A stretch of DNA of 28,690 nucleotides, from positions 1 to 28,690 of the forward strand of contig JBAZMT010000009.1 of NCBI GenBank assembly GCA_041649615.1, given 5' to 3'. Shown in pieces: positions 22,503 to 28,690 of the stretch. The stretch comes from JALOAR01 sp041649615 (lineage in GTDB: Bacteria; Patescibacteriota; Minisyncoccia; UBA6257; Colwellbacteraceae). The first letter of the stretch is position 1; the number at the start of each line of letters is the position of its first letter. The position numbers and the translations under genes are program-made. A model generated the notes under the pieces. That model did no database searches. It had not been told where the DNA came from and saw only the letters and a program-made list of their open reading frames with translations.

Positions 22503-23087
22503 ATGGAAGAAAAACCCCGCGCGCAAAGCGTGCAAAAAGCCTCGATGAAGCAGGAAGAGGAAACGAAACAGTGGTTTGCCGTACACACTTATTCCGGCTA
22601 TGAAGACGCGGTCTTGAGGTACTTAAAACAGAGAGTTGAATCGCTTGGCGTAAACGATAGGATATTCAACGTCATTGTTCCCAAGGAAAAGAAAATAAAG
22701 ATAAAAAACGGCCGGAGAACCGAAGTGGAGGAAAAAATATTCCCGGGTTACGTTCTGGTGGAAATGGTAATGAGTCCCGATACGTGGTACATCGTTCGGA
22801 ACACGCCAAGAGTTACCGGTTTTGTGGGAGCGGACAGTGCTACTCCATCACCTTTATCCAAAGAAGAAGTGGACGCTCTCATGATGAAAATGAAGGGAGA
22901 GGATACGGGCTACAAAGTGGATTTCCGCGTAGGCGAATTAGTTCGCATAGTAGACGGTCCATTCAAGGATTCGGACGGTAAAATTGCGGAAATTGACGAA
23001 GCGAAAGGCAGGGTCAAAGTGCTGGTACCGATATTCGGAAGAGACACCGCGGTGGAAATAGACGCCTTACAGATTCAGAAAGTTTAG
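22503..23087 (+). CDS. nusG: Transcription termination/antitermination factor NusG
   Basis: This 194-residue factor binds RNA polymerase. Its NGN domain (about 22-125) includes WFAVHTYSGYE and the FPGYVLVEM core, and the C-terminal KOW domain (about 142-194) starts at VGELVRIVDGPF. A 20-residue charged N-terminal extension precedes the NGN domain. No ribosome-binding site is visible before the ATG, but it lies 5 nt after secE, so translation is probably coupled. A long inverted-repeat element begins 7 nt after its stop. Confidence 0.95.
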   Translation: MEEKPRAQSVQKASMKQEEETKQWFAVHTYSGYEDAVLRYLKQRVESLGVNDRIFNVIVPKEKKIKIKNGRRTEVEEKIFPGYVLVEMVMSPDTWYIVRNTPRVTGFVGADSATPSPLSKEEVDALMMKMKGEDTGYKVDFRVGELVRIVDGPFKDSDGKIAEIDEAKGRVKVLVPIFGRDTAVEIDALQIQKV

Positions 23088-23093
23088 CAGGTC

Positions 23094-23169
23094 GTAAAAG
23101 CCATATGTAAACGGGTTCGCTCATGGCCGCTCGGCCAAAGCTTTAGTCCCGTTTACATATGGCTTTTAC
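23094..23169. repeat. Long inverted repeat with conserved loop, element copy 1
   Basis: A 22-bp perfect stem (23094-23115 with 23148-23169) encloses a 32-nt loop. The loop contains GGCC-GCTC-GGCC and ends in AAGCTTTAG. The loop is almost identical to that at 25217-25247, while the outer stem has a different sequence. There is only a four-T tract at the end, so it is a poor classical terminator. It lies between nusG and the rplK promoter. Confidence 0.85.
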
Positions 23170-23172
23170 TTA

Positions 23173-23201
23173 TTGCAAAAGACCAAATTTTTAGGTAGTG
23201 T
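23173..23201 (+). promoter_or_regulatory. Candidate promoter of rplK
   Basis: TTGCAA, a 17-nt spacer and TAGTGT. The -10 ends 10 nt before the ATG. The match is weak, but the position fits the leaderless pattern of the other genes. Confidence 0.35.
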
Positions 23202-23211
23202 AACAACCACG

Positions 23212-23634
23212 ATGGCTAAAGAGGTAAAAGCGTTGCTGAAACTGCAAATTCCAGCGGGGAAAGCCAATCCCGCGCCGCCGGTAGGGCCGGCTTTGGGACA
23301 ACATGGAATAAACATCCAGGAGTTTTGCAAACAATTTAACGATGCGACCAAGGACATGGGGGACGACATAATCCCCGCCGAAATAACGGTTTATGAAGAT
23401 CGGAGTTTCGTTTTCAAACTTAAAACTCCTCCGGCTTCGGACTTGCTCCGAAAAGCCGCGCGCGTGCCGAAAGGTTCCGCCGTACCGCATAAAGATAAAG
23501 TGGGACATATTTCCAAAGACGACTTAAGGGCCATAGCGGAAAGAAAAATGGAAGACCTGAACGCGAACAGCGTTGAAACGGCAGAAAAGATAATTGCCGG
23601 TACCGCGCGTTCAATGGGGATTACGATTGAATAG
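23212..23634 (+). CDS. rplK: Ribosomal protein uL11
   Basis: This 140-residue L11 is full length. The N-terminal domain carries the Pro-rich GTPase/thiostrepton-region helix (PAPPVGPALGQHGINI, about 20-35). The C-terminal rRNA-binding domain ends in AGTARSMGITIE. It is part of the stalk base where elongation factors act. I chose ATG 23212 (MAKEVKALLKLQIPAGKANP) because the family starts here. An in-frame ATG at 23173 would lie at the edge of the inverted repeat. Most bacteria have rplA next; here gatB follows after a terminator. Confidence 0.95.
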   Translation: MAKEVKALLKLQIPAGKANPAPPVGPALGQHGINIQEFCKQFNDATKDMGDDIIPAEITVYEDRSFVFKLKTPPASDLLRKAARVPKGSAVPHKDKVGHISKDDLRAIAERKMEDLNANSVETAEKIIAGTARSMGITIE

Positions 23635-23672
23635 ACGCAAGACGTAAAGCGCAAAATGCAAAGTTATTGAAA

Positions 23673-23700
23673 TCCCTCCGTTTGTAAGCGGAGGGACTTT
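23673..23700 (+). terminator. Probable terminator after rplK
   Basis: A perfect TCCCTCCG/CGGAGGGA 8-bp stem with an 8-nt loop is followed by a short CTTTG. Confidence 0.6.
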
Positions 23701-23726
23701 GTTATAGTTGGGGAAACTGTTAAAAT
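23699..23726 (+). promoter_or_regulatory. Promoter of gatB
   Basis: TTGTTA, a 16-nt spacer and TAAAAT. The -10 ends 6 nt before the GTG start, so the mRNA would start at the GTG itself. Confidence 0.5.
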
Positions 23727-23732
23727 CAGCCT

Positions 23733-25166
23733 GTGAAATATATCCCGACCATAGGGCTTGAGGTGCATATGGAGCTTAATACGGCGACTAAAATGTTTTG
23801 CCGCTGTCCGAACGTGAGCGATGAAAAAACGCCAAATAAGAACGTTTGTCCGATTTGCTTGGGACATCCGGGAACGATGCCAGTGGCGAACGTAGAGGCC
23901 ATAAAGGCCATATTGAGGCTAGGAACGGCCTTGGGAGGAGAAATACCGGCAATGAGCCGGTTTGACCGCAAAAGTTATTTCTATCCCGATTTGCCAAAGG
24001 GATACCAAATATCGCAGTACGAACATCCTTTTATAGAGAGAGGAGAACTTACGGGGATAAGGCTTCGCCGGATACATCTAGAAGAAGATGCGGGGAAGCT
24101 GTTGCATTCAAAAACGGACGAAACTTTATGCGATTATAATCGCGCGGGAGTGCCTCTCGTGGAACTTGTAACGGAGCCGGACATTAAGAGTGGAGAAGAA
24201 GCGGTGAAGTTTACCAAAGAATTGCAGCTTGTTTTGCGATATTTGGAAATTTCTTCCGCCGACATGGAAAAAGGCGAAATGAGGCTTGAGGCAAACATTT
24301 CCGTGAGACCGGAAAATACCGATGAACTTGGCACCAAAGTGGAGGTCAAAAATCTGAACTCCTTCGCTTTTATGGCGAAGGCGATTGATTATGAAATTAA
24401 AAGACAGACGGAGCTTTTGGAGAAAGGAGAAAAAATAACCCAGGAGACGAGAGGATGGGACACAAGTAAAAACAAAACTTTCAGCCAGAGAAGCAAAGAA
24501 GAGGCGCATGATTATCGGTATTTGCCGGAACCCGATTTGCCGCCATACGACTTAACCGATAAATCTTTCATAGATATGGAAGAAATTCGCGTAAGCGTTC
24601 CCGAAATGTCCTGGGAAAAAAGAAAAAGGTTCGTGAAAGAATTCGAAATTACGGAAAAAAACGCCGAATCACTTGCGGAAGACAGAACGCTTGCCGGTTA
24701 TTACGAAGACGTCGCTTCGGAAATAATGGCGGAGAATATTTCGGAAGCGGAAAAGAAAAAGGCGTTAAAGCAAATCGCGAATTACATTCTTAATCAGGAA
24801 AATTTGAATATAAATAATTTCAAAAATAACGTAACGGCGGAGAACATGGCCGATTTCGGAATCGTACTCGCAAGCGGAACTCTATCAAGCACTCAAGCAA
24901 AAGAAGTTCTTAGGAAGATGTATGAGACGGGACTGGATCCCCGGAGCGTAATGAAAGAGGGGAATATAGAACAAGTGACGGATGAGAATAGAATTGCCGA
25001 AGCGATAAAGGAGGTTTTAGAAGAAAATCCGAAAGCGGTATCAGATTACAGAAAGGGAAAAGAAAACGCTTTGCAATTTTTGTTCGGAAAAACGATGGAA
25101 AAATTAAAGGGACAAGGGAGTCCTGAAGCGATTCGGAAGGCACTTGGGGAGAATATAGTCAGATAA
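23733..25166 (+). CDS. gatB: Asp-tRNA(Asn)/Glu-tRNA(Gln) amidotransferase subunit B
   Basis: This 477-residue subunit binds the mischarged tRNA and carries out the kinase/transamidase step using ammonia from GatA. Family features are GLEVHMEL (about 8-15), Cys residues at 23, 25, 39 and 42 that fit the zinc site, FYPDLPKGYQISQYE, the RKSYFYPD/LEEDAGKLLH segments, and a C-terminal YqeY-like helical domain (about 330-477). GTG 23733 is the only start that keeps the KYIPTIGLEVH N-terminus. Its partners gatCA lie 7.6 kb upstream, so the three subunits are not in one operon. Confidence 0.94.
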   Translation: MKYIPTIGLEVHMELNTATKMFCRCPNVSDEKTPNKNVCPICLGHPGTMPVANVEAIKAILRLGTALGGEIPAMSRFDRKSYFYPDLPKGYQISQYEHPFIERGELTGIRLRRIHLEEDAGKLLHSKTDETLCDYNRAGVPLVELVTEPDIKSGEEAVKFTKELQLVLRYLEISSADMEKGEMRLEANISVRPENTDELGTKVEVKNLNSFAFMAKAIDYEIKRQTELLEKGEKITQETRGWDTSKNKTFSQRSKEEAHDYRYLPEPDLPPYDLTDKSFIDMEEIRVSVPEMSWEKRKRFVKEFEITEKNAESLAEDRTLAGYYEDVASEIMAENISEAEKKKALKQIANYILNQENLNINNFKNNVTAENMADFGIVLASGTLSSTQAKEVLRKMYETGLDPRSVMKEGNIEQVTDENRIAEAIKEVLEENPKAVSDYRKGKENALQFLFGKTMEKLKGQGSPEAIRKALGENIVR

Positions 25167-25193
25167 TCTTTTCCTTTCGTAGTTAAAAAAGTC

Positions 25194-25269
25194 GCAAAAA
25201 AGTATGCACAAACGGGTACGCTCATGGCCGCTCGGCCGAGCTTTAGCCCCGTTTGTGCATACTTTTTGC
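25194..25269. repeat. Long inverted repeat with conserved loop, element copy 2
   Basis: A stem of 20 bp or more (25197-25216 with 25248-25267, plus GC/GC past a bulge) encloses a 31-nt loop. That loop is nearly identical to the one at 23116-23147 (17-19 consecutive bases shared from CGCTCATGG to CGGCC). The inner stem AAACGGG/CCCGTTT is shared with copy 1 and the outer part is not. It sits between the convergent ends of gatB and miaA, where the flanking A and T runs could let it terminate both. Confidence 0.85.
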
Positions 25270-25274
25270 TCATT

Positions 25275-26138
25275 TTACCTTGGTATCCAATTAATGCTTT
25301 TGTCCCGTTTGAACCAAGTCATTTGGCGGCGGGCATATTGCTTAATGGCTGTAAGCAATTTTTCGCGCATTTCTTCGTAATTCAGTTCACCTTTTAAATA
25401 AAGAGAAATGTAGCGATATTCAAGTCCCAATTCGTAAAGCCTTTTCCAGCTCAAGCCTTTTTTTCTAAGGTCGGAAACTTCCTGAATCATTCCTCCGTCA
25501 GCTCGCGGAGCAAGTCTCTTGTCCAGACGGAGTTCAATGCGTTCATCAAGTTCTTTCATCGGCCATAAGAGGCCGATTTTTTCGGCATCGTAAATGGGTT
25601 TCTTTTTAATTCTAGGCACCGGCTTTCCGGTTATAAGGACGATTTCCAAGGAACGGATGAGGCGAATTCGGTTTTTCGTATCAACTGAAGCAAAACGATC
25701 GGGATCCAGCTCCGATAACTCTTTTGCCAATTCTTCGGTCGTAAGTTTGCTTAATTTATTTCTTAAGGGCTGGTTTGGCGGAACGGAAGCAAAAAAATCG
25801 CCGTACAAAATGGCGTCAATGTAAAAACCCGTTCCGCCGCAAACAATGGGCAATTTGCCGCGGCTTAAAATATCTTTAATCGCTTTGTGAGCAAGATAAG
25901 AGTAATCGGAAACGGTAAAAACTTTTTTAGGGGAAACAACGTCAAGAAGGTGATGGGGAATGCCCATCATTTCTTTTTTCGTGATTTTACCCGCACCGAT
26001 ATTTAATCCTTTGTATACTTGGCGCGAATCGGCGGAAATTATTTCTCCGTTTCTTTCTTTCGCAAGTTTTACCGCCAAGTCCGATTTGCCGGAAGCTGTG
26101 GGGCCTAAAATGATTAAAATTTTCGGGAGGAATTTCAC
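25275..26138 (-). CDS. miaA: tRNA dimethylallyltransferase MiaA
   Basis: This 287-residue enzyme adds dimethylallyl to A37 of tRNAs that read UNN codons. The P-loop GPTASGKS (12-19), the DSRQVYKGLNIGAGK substrate segment and GGTGFYIDAIL are intact. I chose GTG 26138 because it gives the family N-terminus and lies 6 nt after a good -10 box. The frame is open further upstream to 26348, but that part runs through a terminator hairpin and resembles no MiaA. Around residues 209-215 the sequence LAPRADGG replaces the usual two or three residues. This extra piece is encoded by a small palindrome (25493-25510), like the insert in pheS. Confidence 0.92.
   Translation of the reverse strand: MKFLPKILIILGPTASGKSDLAVKLAKERNGEIISADSRQVYKGLNIGAGKITKKEMMGIPHHLLDVVSPKKVFTVSDYSYLAHKAIKDILSRGKLPIVCGGTGFYIDAILYGDFFASVPPNQPLRNKLSKLTTEELAKELSELDPDRFASVDTKNRIRLIRSLEIVLITGKPVPRIKKKPIYDAEKIGLLWPMKELDERIELRLDKRLAPRADGGMIQEVSDLRKKGLSWKRLYELGLEYRYISLYLKGELNYEEMREKLLTAIKQYARRQMTWFKRDKSINWIPR
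25493..25510 (-). repeat. In-frame palindromic insert in miaA
   Basis: A CTCCG/CGGAG stem encloses an 8-nt loop. It accounts for the extra APRADG residues in MiaA. On the coding strand it shares TCCGC...AGCT...GGA with the pheS insert. Confidence 0.45.
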
Positions 26139-26144
26139 AGAAGA

Positions 26145-26173
26145 ATAATATTGATTGACGGTTTGAAATTCAA
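26145..26173 (-). promoter_or_regulatory. Promoter of miaA
   Basis: On the minus strand: TTGAAT (26173-26168), a 17-nt spacer and TATTAT (26150-26145), 6 nt before the GTG start. The layout is leaderless. Confidence 0.6.
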
Positions 26174-26186
26174 TAAAGAATAGAAT

Positions 26187-26219
26187 CTGCCAAACCTCAC
26201 GGTCACGGAAGTTTAGCAG
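26187..26219. repeat. 12-bp hairpin upstream of miaA
   Basis: CTGCCAAACCTC (26187-26198) pairs with GAAGTTTAGCAG (26208-26219) through 12 pairs, some of them G-U on the minus strand, around a 9-nt loop. It lies between the terminator at 26228-26258 and the miaA promoter. No function is assigned. Confidence 0.5.
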
Positions 26220-26222
26220 AAA

Positions 26223-26393
26223 AAGGAAACGCCCTTCCGAATTTTTCGGAAGGGCGTTGAAGCTTTGCGCGAGACGCCTAGCTTTATGCGGAGACAGCCG
26301 GAGGCCGGAGAGCAAGAGAAAGGAGAAGGAAAGGATGACCTTTCTCATGCCTTTTCGCGTCCGCGCAGAACAGGAATAGTTCTAAATGAAACT
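26223..26393 (-). ncRNA. Candidate small RNA between thrS and miaA
   Basis: A strong minus-strand promoter (26400-26427) and a strong terminator (26228-26258) bracket about 170 nt. The predicted transcript contains a 10-bp GC-rich stem (GCGCGGACGC with GCGTC-T-CGCGC, one bulge). Inside it are a GAGAAAGG/CCTTTCTC pairing and pyrimidine-rich runs. I find no match to tmRNA, SRP RNA or 6S signatures. An ATG-started frame with a hydrophobic start (MRKVILSFSFLLLSG) also runs through it, so a small protein is the alternative. Confidence 0.4.
26228..26258 (-). terminator. Strong terminator, minus strand
   Basis: A perfect 14-bp stem (AACGCCCTTCCGAA and its complement) with a TTT/AAA loop is followed on the minus strand by TCCTTTTTCT. 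It ends the candidate small RNA, and any thrS read-through, before miaA. Confidence 0.85.
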
Positions 26394-26399
26394 AGCCTG

Positions 26400-26427
26400 A
26401 TTATACAACAAAATGGCAGAAAGTCAA
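26400..26427 (-). promoter_or_regulatory. Strong promoter downstream of thrS
   Basis: On the minus strand: TTGACT (26427-26422), a 16-nt spacer and perfect TATAAT (26405-26400). It is among the best promoter matches in the window, yet no recognisable gene follows before the terminator. Confidence 0.7.
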
Positions 26428-26441
26428 TCCCCAGGAGGAAA

Positions 26442-27683
26442 TTACGAGTCTTTACGGGACTTGATTTCTTTTTGGATTTCTTTAAGAAAATCTTCCAGGC
26501 TTTTAACTCCGGCATCTCCTACGCTTCTTTTTCTTACGGAAACGGTTTTAGAAGTAGCTTCTTTTTCGCCAACCACCAAAATATAAGGTATTTTCATCAA
26601 TTCGGCCGAGCGGATGCGTTTGTTAAGCGTCTCATTTTCGTGAGAAACCTCGGCGCGAATGCCTTCTTCCACAAGCGAAGAGAAGACGCTTTCCGCATAA
26701 TCCACCTGTTTGTCGCTTACGGGGATGACAACGGCCTGGACGGGGGAGAGCCAAACGGGGAAGGCACCTTCATAGTGTTCAATAAGAAATGCCATGATGC
26801 GTTCAATGGCGCCGATGGAAGAACGGTGAACGACTACCGTTTCTCTTTCTTTGTTTTCTTTATCGGTATAGACCAGGTTGAATCTTTTCGGCATTACGAA
26901 ATCGTACTGGACGGTAAAAGCAGTATTTTCTTGCTCGCGCCGATCTTTCATTTGAATGTCAATTTTCGGCCCGTAGAAAGCGGCCTCGTCCGCAGCTTCG
27001 TAATATTTGACGTCCTGATTCTTTAAAATGTCGCGCAACACCTCTTCGGCTTTGTCCCATGCGTTATCGTCTTTAAAGTATTTTTTATCGTCTTTACGAT
27101 CGCCCAAGGATAATCGGTACCAGAAGTCTTCGCCTTTCTTAAGTCCGAAAACTCCGGCCATGTGCTGAATCAAGTCGAGCGCTCCCGCGATTTCGTCTTT
27201 GGCTTGAGAATCATCGGCGCAGATGATATGCGCGTCAGCGAGGCAAAACGAACGCACGCGGATGAGGCCGATCAAATTACCGGAATTTTCGTAACGGTAA
27301 AGTTTCGCCAATTCGGCGATGCGCATGGGCAAATCGCGGTAACTGCGGGGACGCGACAAATAAAGCTCAAAATGATGAGGACAAGTCATCGGACGGAGCA
27401 TGAATTGCTCCTCGTCAATCACGATCGGCGCATACATGGTATCTTTGTAATAAGGGTAATGGCCGGATTTCTTGTAGAGATCAAGCTTTGCGATATCGGG
27501 CGTAATAACGTGTTTGTAGCCGCGTTTAATTTCTTCTTCCACTACGAATTTCTCCAACTCGCGCCGAATGGCTGCACCTTTCTCGGTATAAAGCGGCAAA
27601 CCTTTGCCGACTACGTCAGAAAAAGTGAATAAATCCAACTCTTTACCGATTTTTCTGTGATCGCGATCGTCCAATTCTTCCAT
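26442..27683 (-). CDS. thrS: Threonyl-tRNA synthetase, minimal form
   Basis: This 413-residue synthetase has only the class II catalytic core and the anticodon-binding domain. The N-terminal TGS and editing domains of the roughly 640-residue bacterial enzyme are absent. Motif 1 lies at GLPLYTEKGAAIRREL, the zinc-site MTCPHH is intact, motif 2 reads RVRSFCLADAH, and motif 3 is VVVHRSSIGAIERI. The anticodon domain starts at PVWLSPVQAVVIPV. Without an editing domain, Ser-tRNA(Thr) clearance would need a separate factor or be tolerated. The ATG lies 33 nt after dnaE, and a TATAAG 9 nt upstream could give a leaderless mRNA. Confidence 0.93.
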   Translation of the reverse strand: MEELDDRDHRKIGKELDLFTFSDVVGKGLPLYTEKGAAIRRELEKFVVEEEIKRGYKHVITPDIAKLDLYKKSGHYPYYKDTMYAPIVIDEEQFMLRPMTCPHHFELYLSRPRSYRDLPMRIAELAKLYRYENSGNLIGLIRVRSFCLADAHIICADDSQAKDEIAGALDLIQHMAGVFGLKKGEDFWYRLSLGDRKDDKKYFKDDNAWDKAEEVLRDILKNQDVKYYEAADEAAFYGPKIDIQMKDRREQENTAFTVQYDFVMPKRFNLVYTDKENKERETVVVHRSSIGAIERIMAFLIEHYEGAFPVWLSPVQAVVIPVSDKQVDYAESVFSSLVEEGIRAEVSHENETLNKRIRSAELMKIPYILVVGEKEATSKTVSVRKRSVGDAGVKSLEDFLKEIQKEIKSRKDS

Positions 27684-27716
27684 AAGGCAAATCTTATAAC
27701 TTCTTCCTTTTTACGT

Positions 27717-28690
27717 CTATATTGCTCTTGCTTCGTAGCAAATTATTTTCGGCTCGCCGTTTTTCTTGGACAGGCGGCCTTTTACCTCAATCACTTTGCC
27801 TTCAATCCATAAAGTCGGATGTTTCATAAGCATGTCATGAAAAACCAAAATCTCGGCTGAATCGCTTGTATCTTCCAGTTTTACAAAAAGCATAGGCTGG
27901 CCGTTTTTGGTCATCACTTTTGATATTTTTCCGATAAGCCCGGCGATTTTAACCGTCTCTCCGTCATGAGCGTTTTTAACCGATTTCATGGAAGAAATGT
28001 TTACGCCGTTGTGTTTGAATCCGCGCAGAGGATGATCGCTAATATAGAGTCCTAATAATTCTTTCTCCCAGGCGAGCCGTTCAGTCTTACTTGCCGGTAG
28101 AGCATCGCTTAGCTTGAGGCTTACGTTTATAGTGCCGCCGAAGAGAGAAGATTGGGCGGACGTTAAATTTTTCCGATAAGCGCTTACGGATTTAACGATA
28201 TTTTCAAGATTTGCGAGAATTTTTCTCCGTTCAACGCCGAGCGAATCAAGCGCTCCGCTTTTAGCCAAGTTCTCAATGGATTTTTTATTTAAATCTTTAT
28301 GACTTACTCGGGAAACGAATTCTTCCAAGTTCTTGAACGGGCCTTGCTTCATTCTTTCCGAAACGATCGCTTGAGCTATGCCCGAGCCGATGTTTTTAAT
28401 CGGCAAAAGACCGAACCGTATATTTTGTCCTTCTGGCGCGAAATCGGTAAAACTCATGTTTACGTCTGGCGGAAGAATCTCAATGCCCATTCTTTTGCAA
28501 TCGTTCACGAGCACGGAAATGCGTTCCACATCGCCCGCGTCGTTGTTCAAGAGCGCGGTCATGAATTCCAAAGGGTAATGAGCTTTAAGATAAGCCGTTT
28601 CGTAGCCGATAAGGGCGTAACAAACGGAGTGCGATTTATTGAACCCGTAGCGAGCGAACGGCTCCACCAGTTTCCAAAGATTTTCACCGA
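27717..28690 (-). CDS. dnaE: DNA polymerase III alpha subunit, C-terminal part (5' end outside window)
   Basis: The frame is open at the right edge. The visible about 324 residues begin just before FARYGFNKSHSVCYA, the conserved end of the fingers region of the replicative polymerase. Then come the helix-hairpin-helix region (about 75-170; IKNIGSGIAQAIV, FVSRV, LAKSGALDSLG) and a C-terminal OB fold (VKIAGLIGKISKV to ILVFHDML). The catalytic palm and PHP domains lie outside the window. thrS follows 33 nt downstream on the same strand and may be cotranscribed. Confidence 0.93.
   Translation of the reverse strand, partial: GENLWKLVEPFARYGFNKSHSVCYALIGYETAYLKAHYPLEFMTALLNNDAGDVERISVLVNDCKRMGIEILPPDVNMSFTDFAPEGQNIRFGLLPIKNIGSGIAQAIVSERMKQGPFKNLEEFVSRVSHKDLNKKSIENLAKSGALDSLGVERRKILANLENIVKSVSAYRKNLTSAQSSLFGGTINVSLKLSDALPASKTERLAWEKELLGLYISDHPLRGFKHNGVNISSMKSVKNAHDGETVKIAGLIGKISKVMTKNGQPMLFVKLEDTSDSAEILVFHDMLMKHPTLWIEGKVIEVKGRLSKKNGEPKIICYEARAI

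Noticed and set aside
23094..25269. Integron attC sites or a CRISPR array
   Set aside because: There are only two copies 2.1 kb apart with genes between, no GTTRRRY core, no spacers, and no integrase or cas gene.
26139..26348. N-terminal extension of MiaA (70 residues)
   Set aside because: It passes through the 14-bp terminator and the miaA promoter, and the P-loop normally lies near residue 10 as in the GTG 26138 version.
26265..27026. 253-residue plus-strand frame
   Set aside because: It is antisense to thrS and the promoter region, with a Phe/Arg-rich composition typical of a shadow.

Overview
This 28.7 kb window looks like chromosomal sequence from a Candidate Phyla Radiation (Patescibacteria) bacterium, most likely Parcubacteria-like. 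Three things support this. The core genes are densely packed. Several are stripped down: PheT has no room for the N-terminal tRNA-binding domain, and ThrS lacks the TGS and editing domains. A type IV pilus cluster is mixed in with proteins carrying Ig-like beta-domains of a kind common in these lineages. The standard genetic code fits every gene. The lineage is inferred from gene content; there is no rRNA in the window.

Region by region. 1-4082: three tandem, mosaic, membrane-tethered surface proteins, then a large Cys-rich secreted protein with Ig-like repeats. 4206-10142: a type IV pilus cluster (PilT-type ATPase, PilC platform protein, five pilin-like proteins, and PilD prepilin peptidase), followed to 11079 by an anchored hypothetical protein and a 48-residue membrane protein. 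11123-16163: a membrane-anchored methyltransferase (minus strand), LigA, a hypothetical protein with its own promoter and terminator, then gatC-gatA. 16164-16996: a stable-RNA island with tRNA-Asp, tRNA-fMet, a CAU tRNA, an odd tRNA-like gene with an 8-nt anticodon loop, and an adjoining structured stretch. 17024-23634: a small zinc-ribbon membrane protein, pheS-pheT, gyrB, secE-nusG and rplK (L11). 23733-25166: gatB. 25275-28690 (all minus strand): miaA, a candidate small RNA locus, thrS, and the 3' part of dnaE.

How the genes work together. PilT, PilC, PilD and the five pilin-like proteins form most of an inner-membrane pilus machine, but no PilB, PilM/N/O or PilQ is present here. GatC, GatA and GatB form the complete tRNA-dependent amidotransferase, although gatB lies 7.6 kb from gatCA. 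PheST, ThrS, MiaA and the tRNAs serve translation. GyrB, LigA and DnaE serve DNA topology and replication. SecE, NusG and L11 keep the common bacterial order, but rplA is missing.

Signals not explained by ordinary genes. The strongest is a pair of long perfect inverted repeats at 23094-23169 and 25194-25269. They share an almost identical 31-32 nt loop, while their outer stems differ in sequence but remain paired, so they look like one undescribed structured element. Other signals are mosaic gene conversion among the surface proteins, short in-frame palindromic inserts in pheS and miaA, a promoter-plus-terminator unit downstream of thrS that could be a small RNA, a possible attenuator before gyrB, and many -10 boxes placed so close to start codons that leaderless mRNAs are expected.
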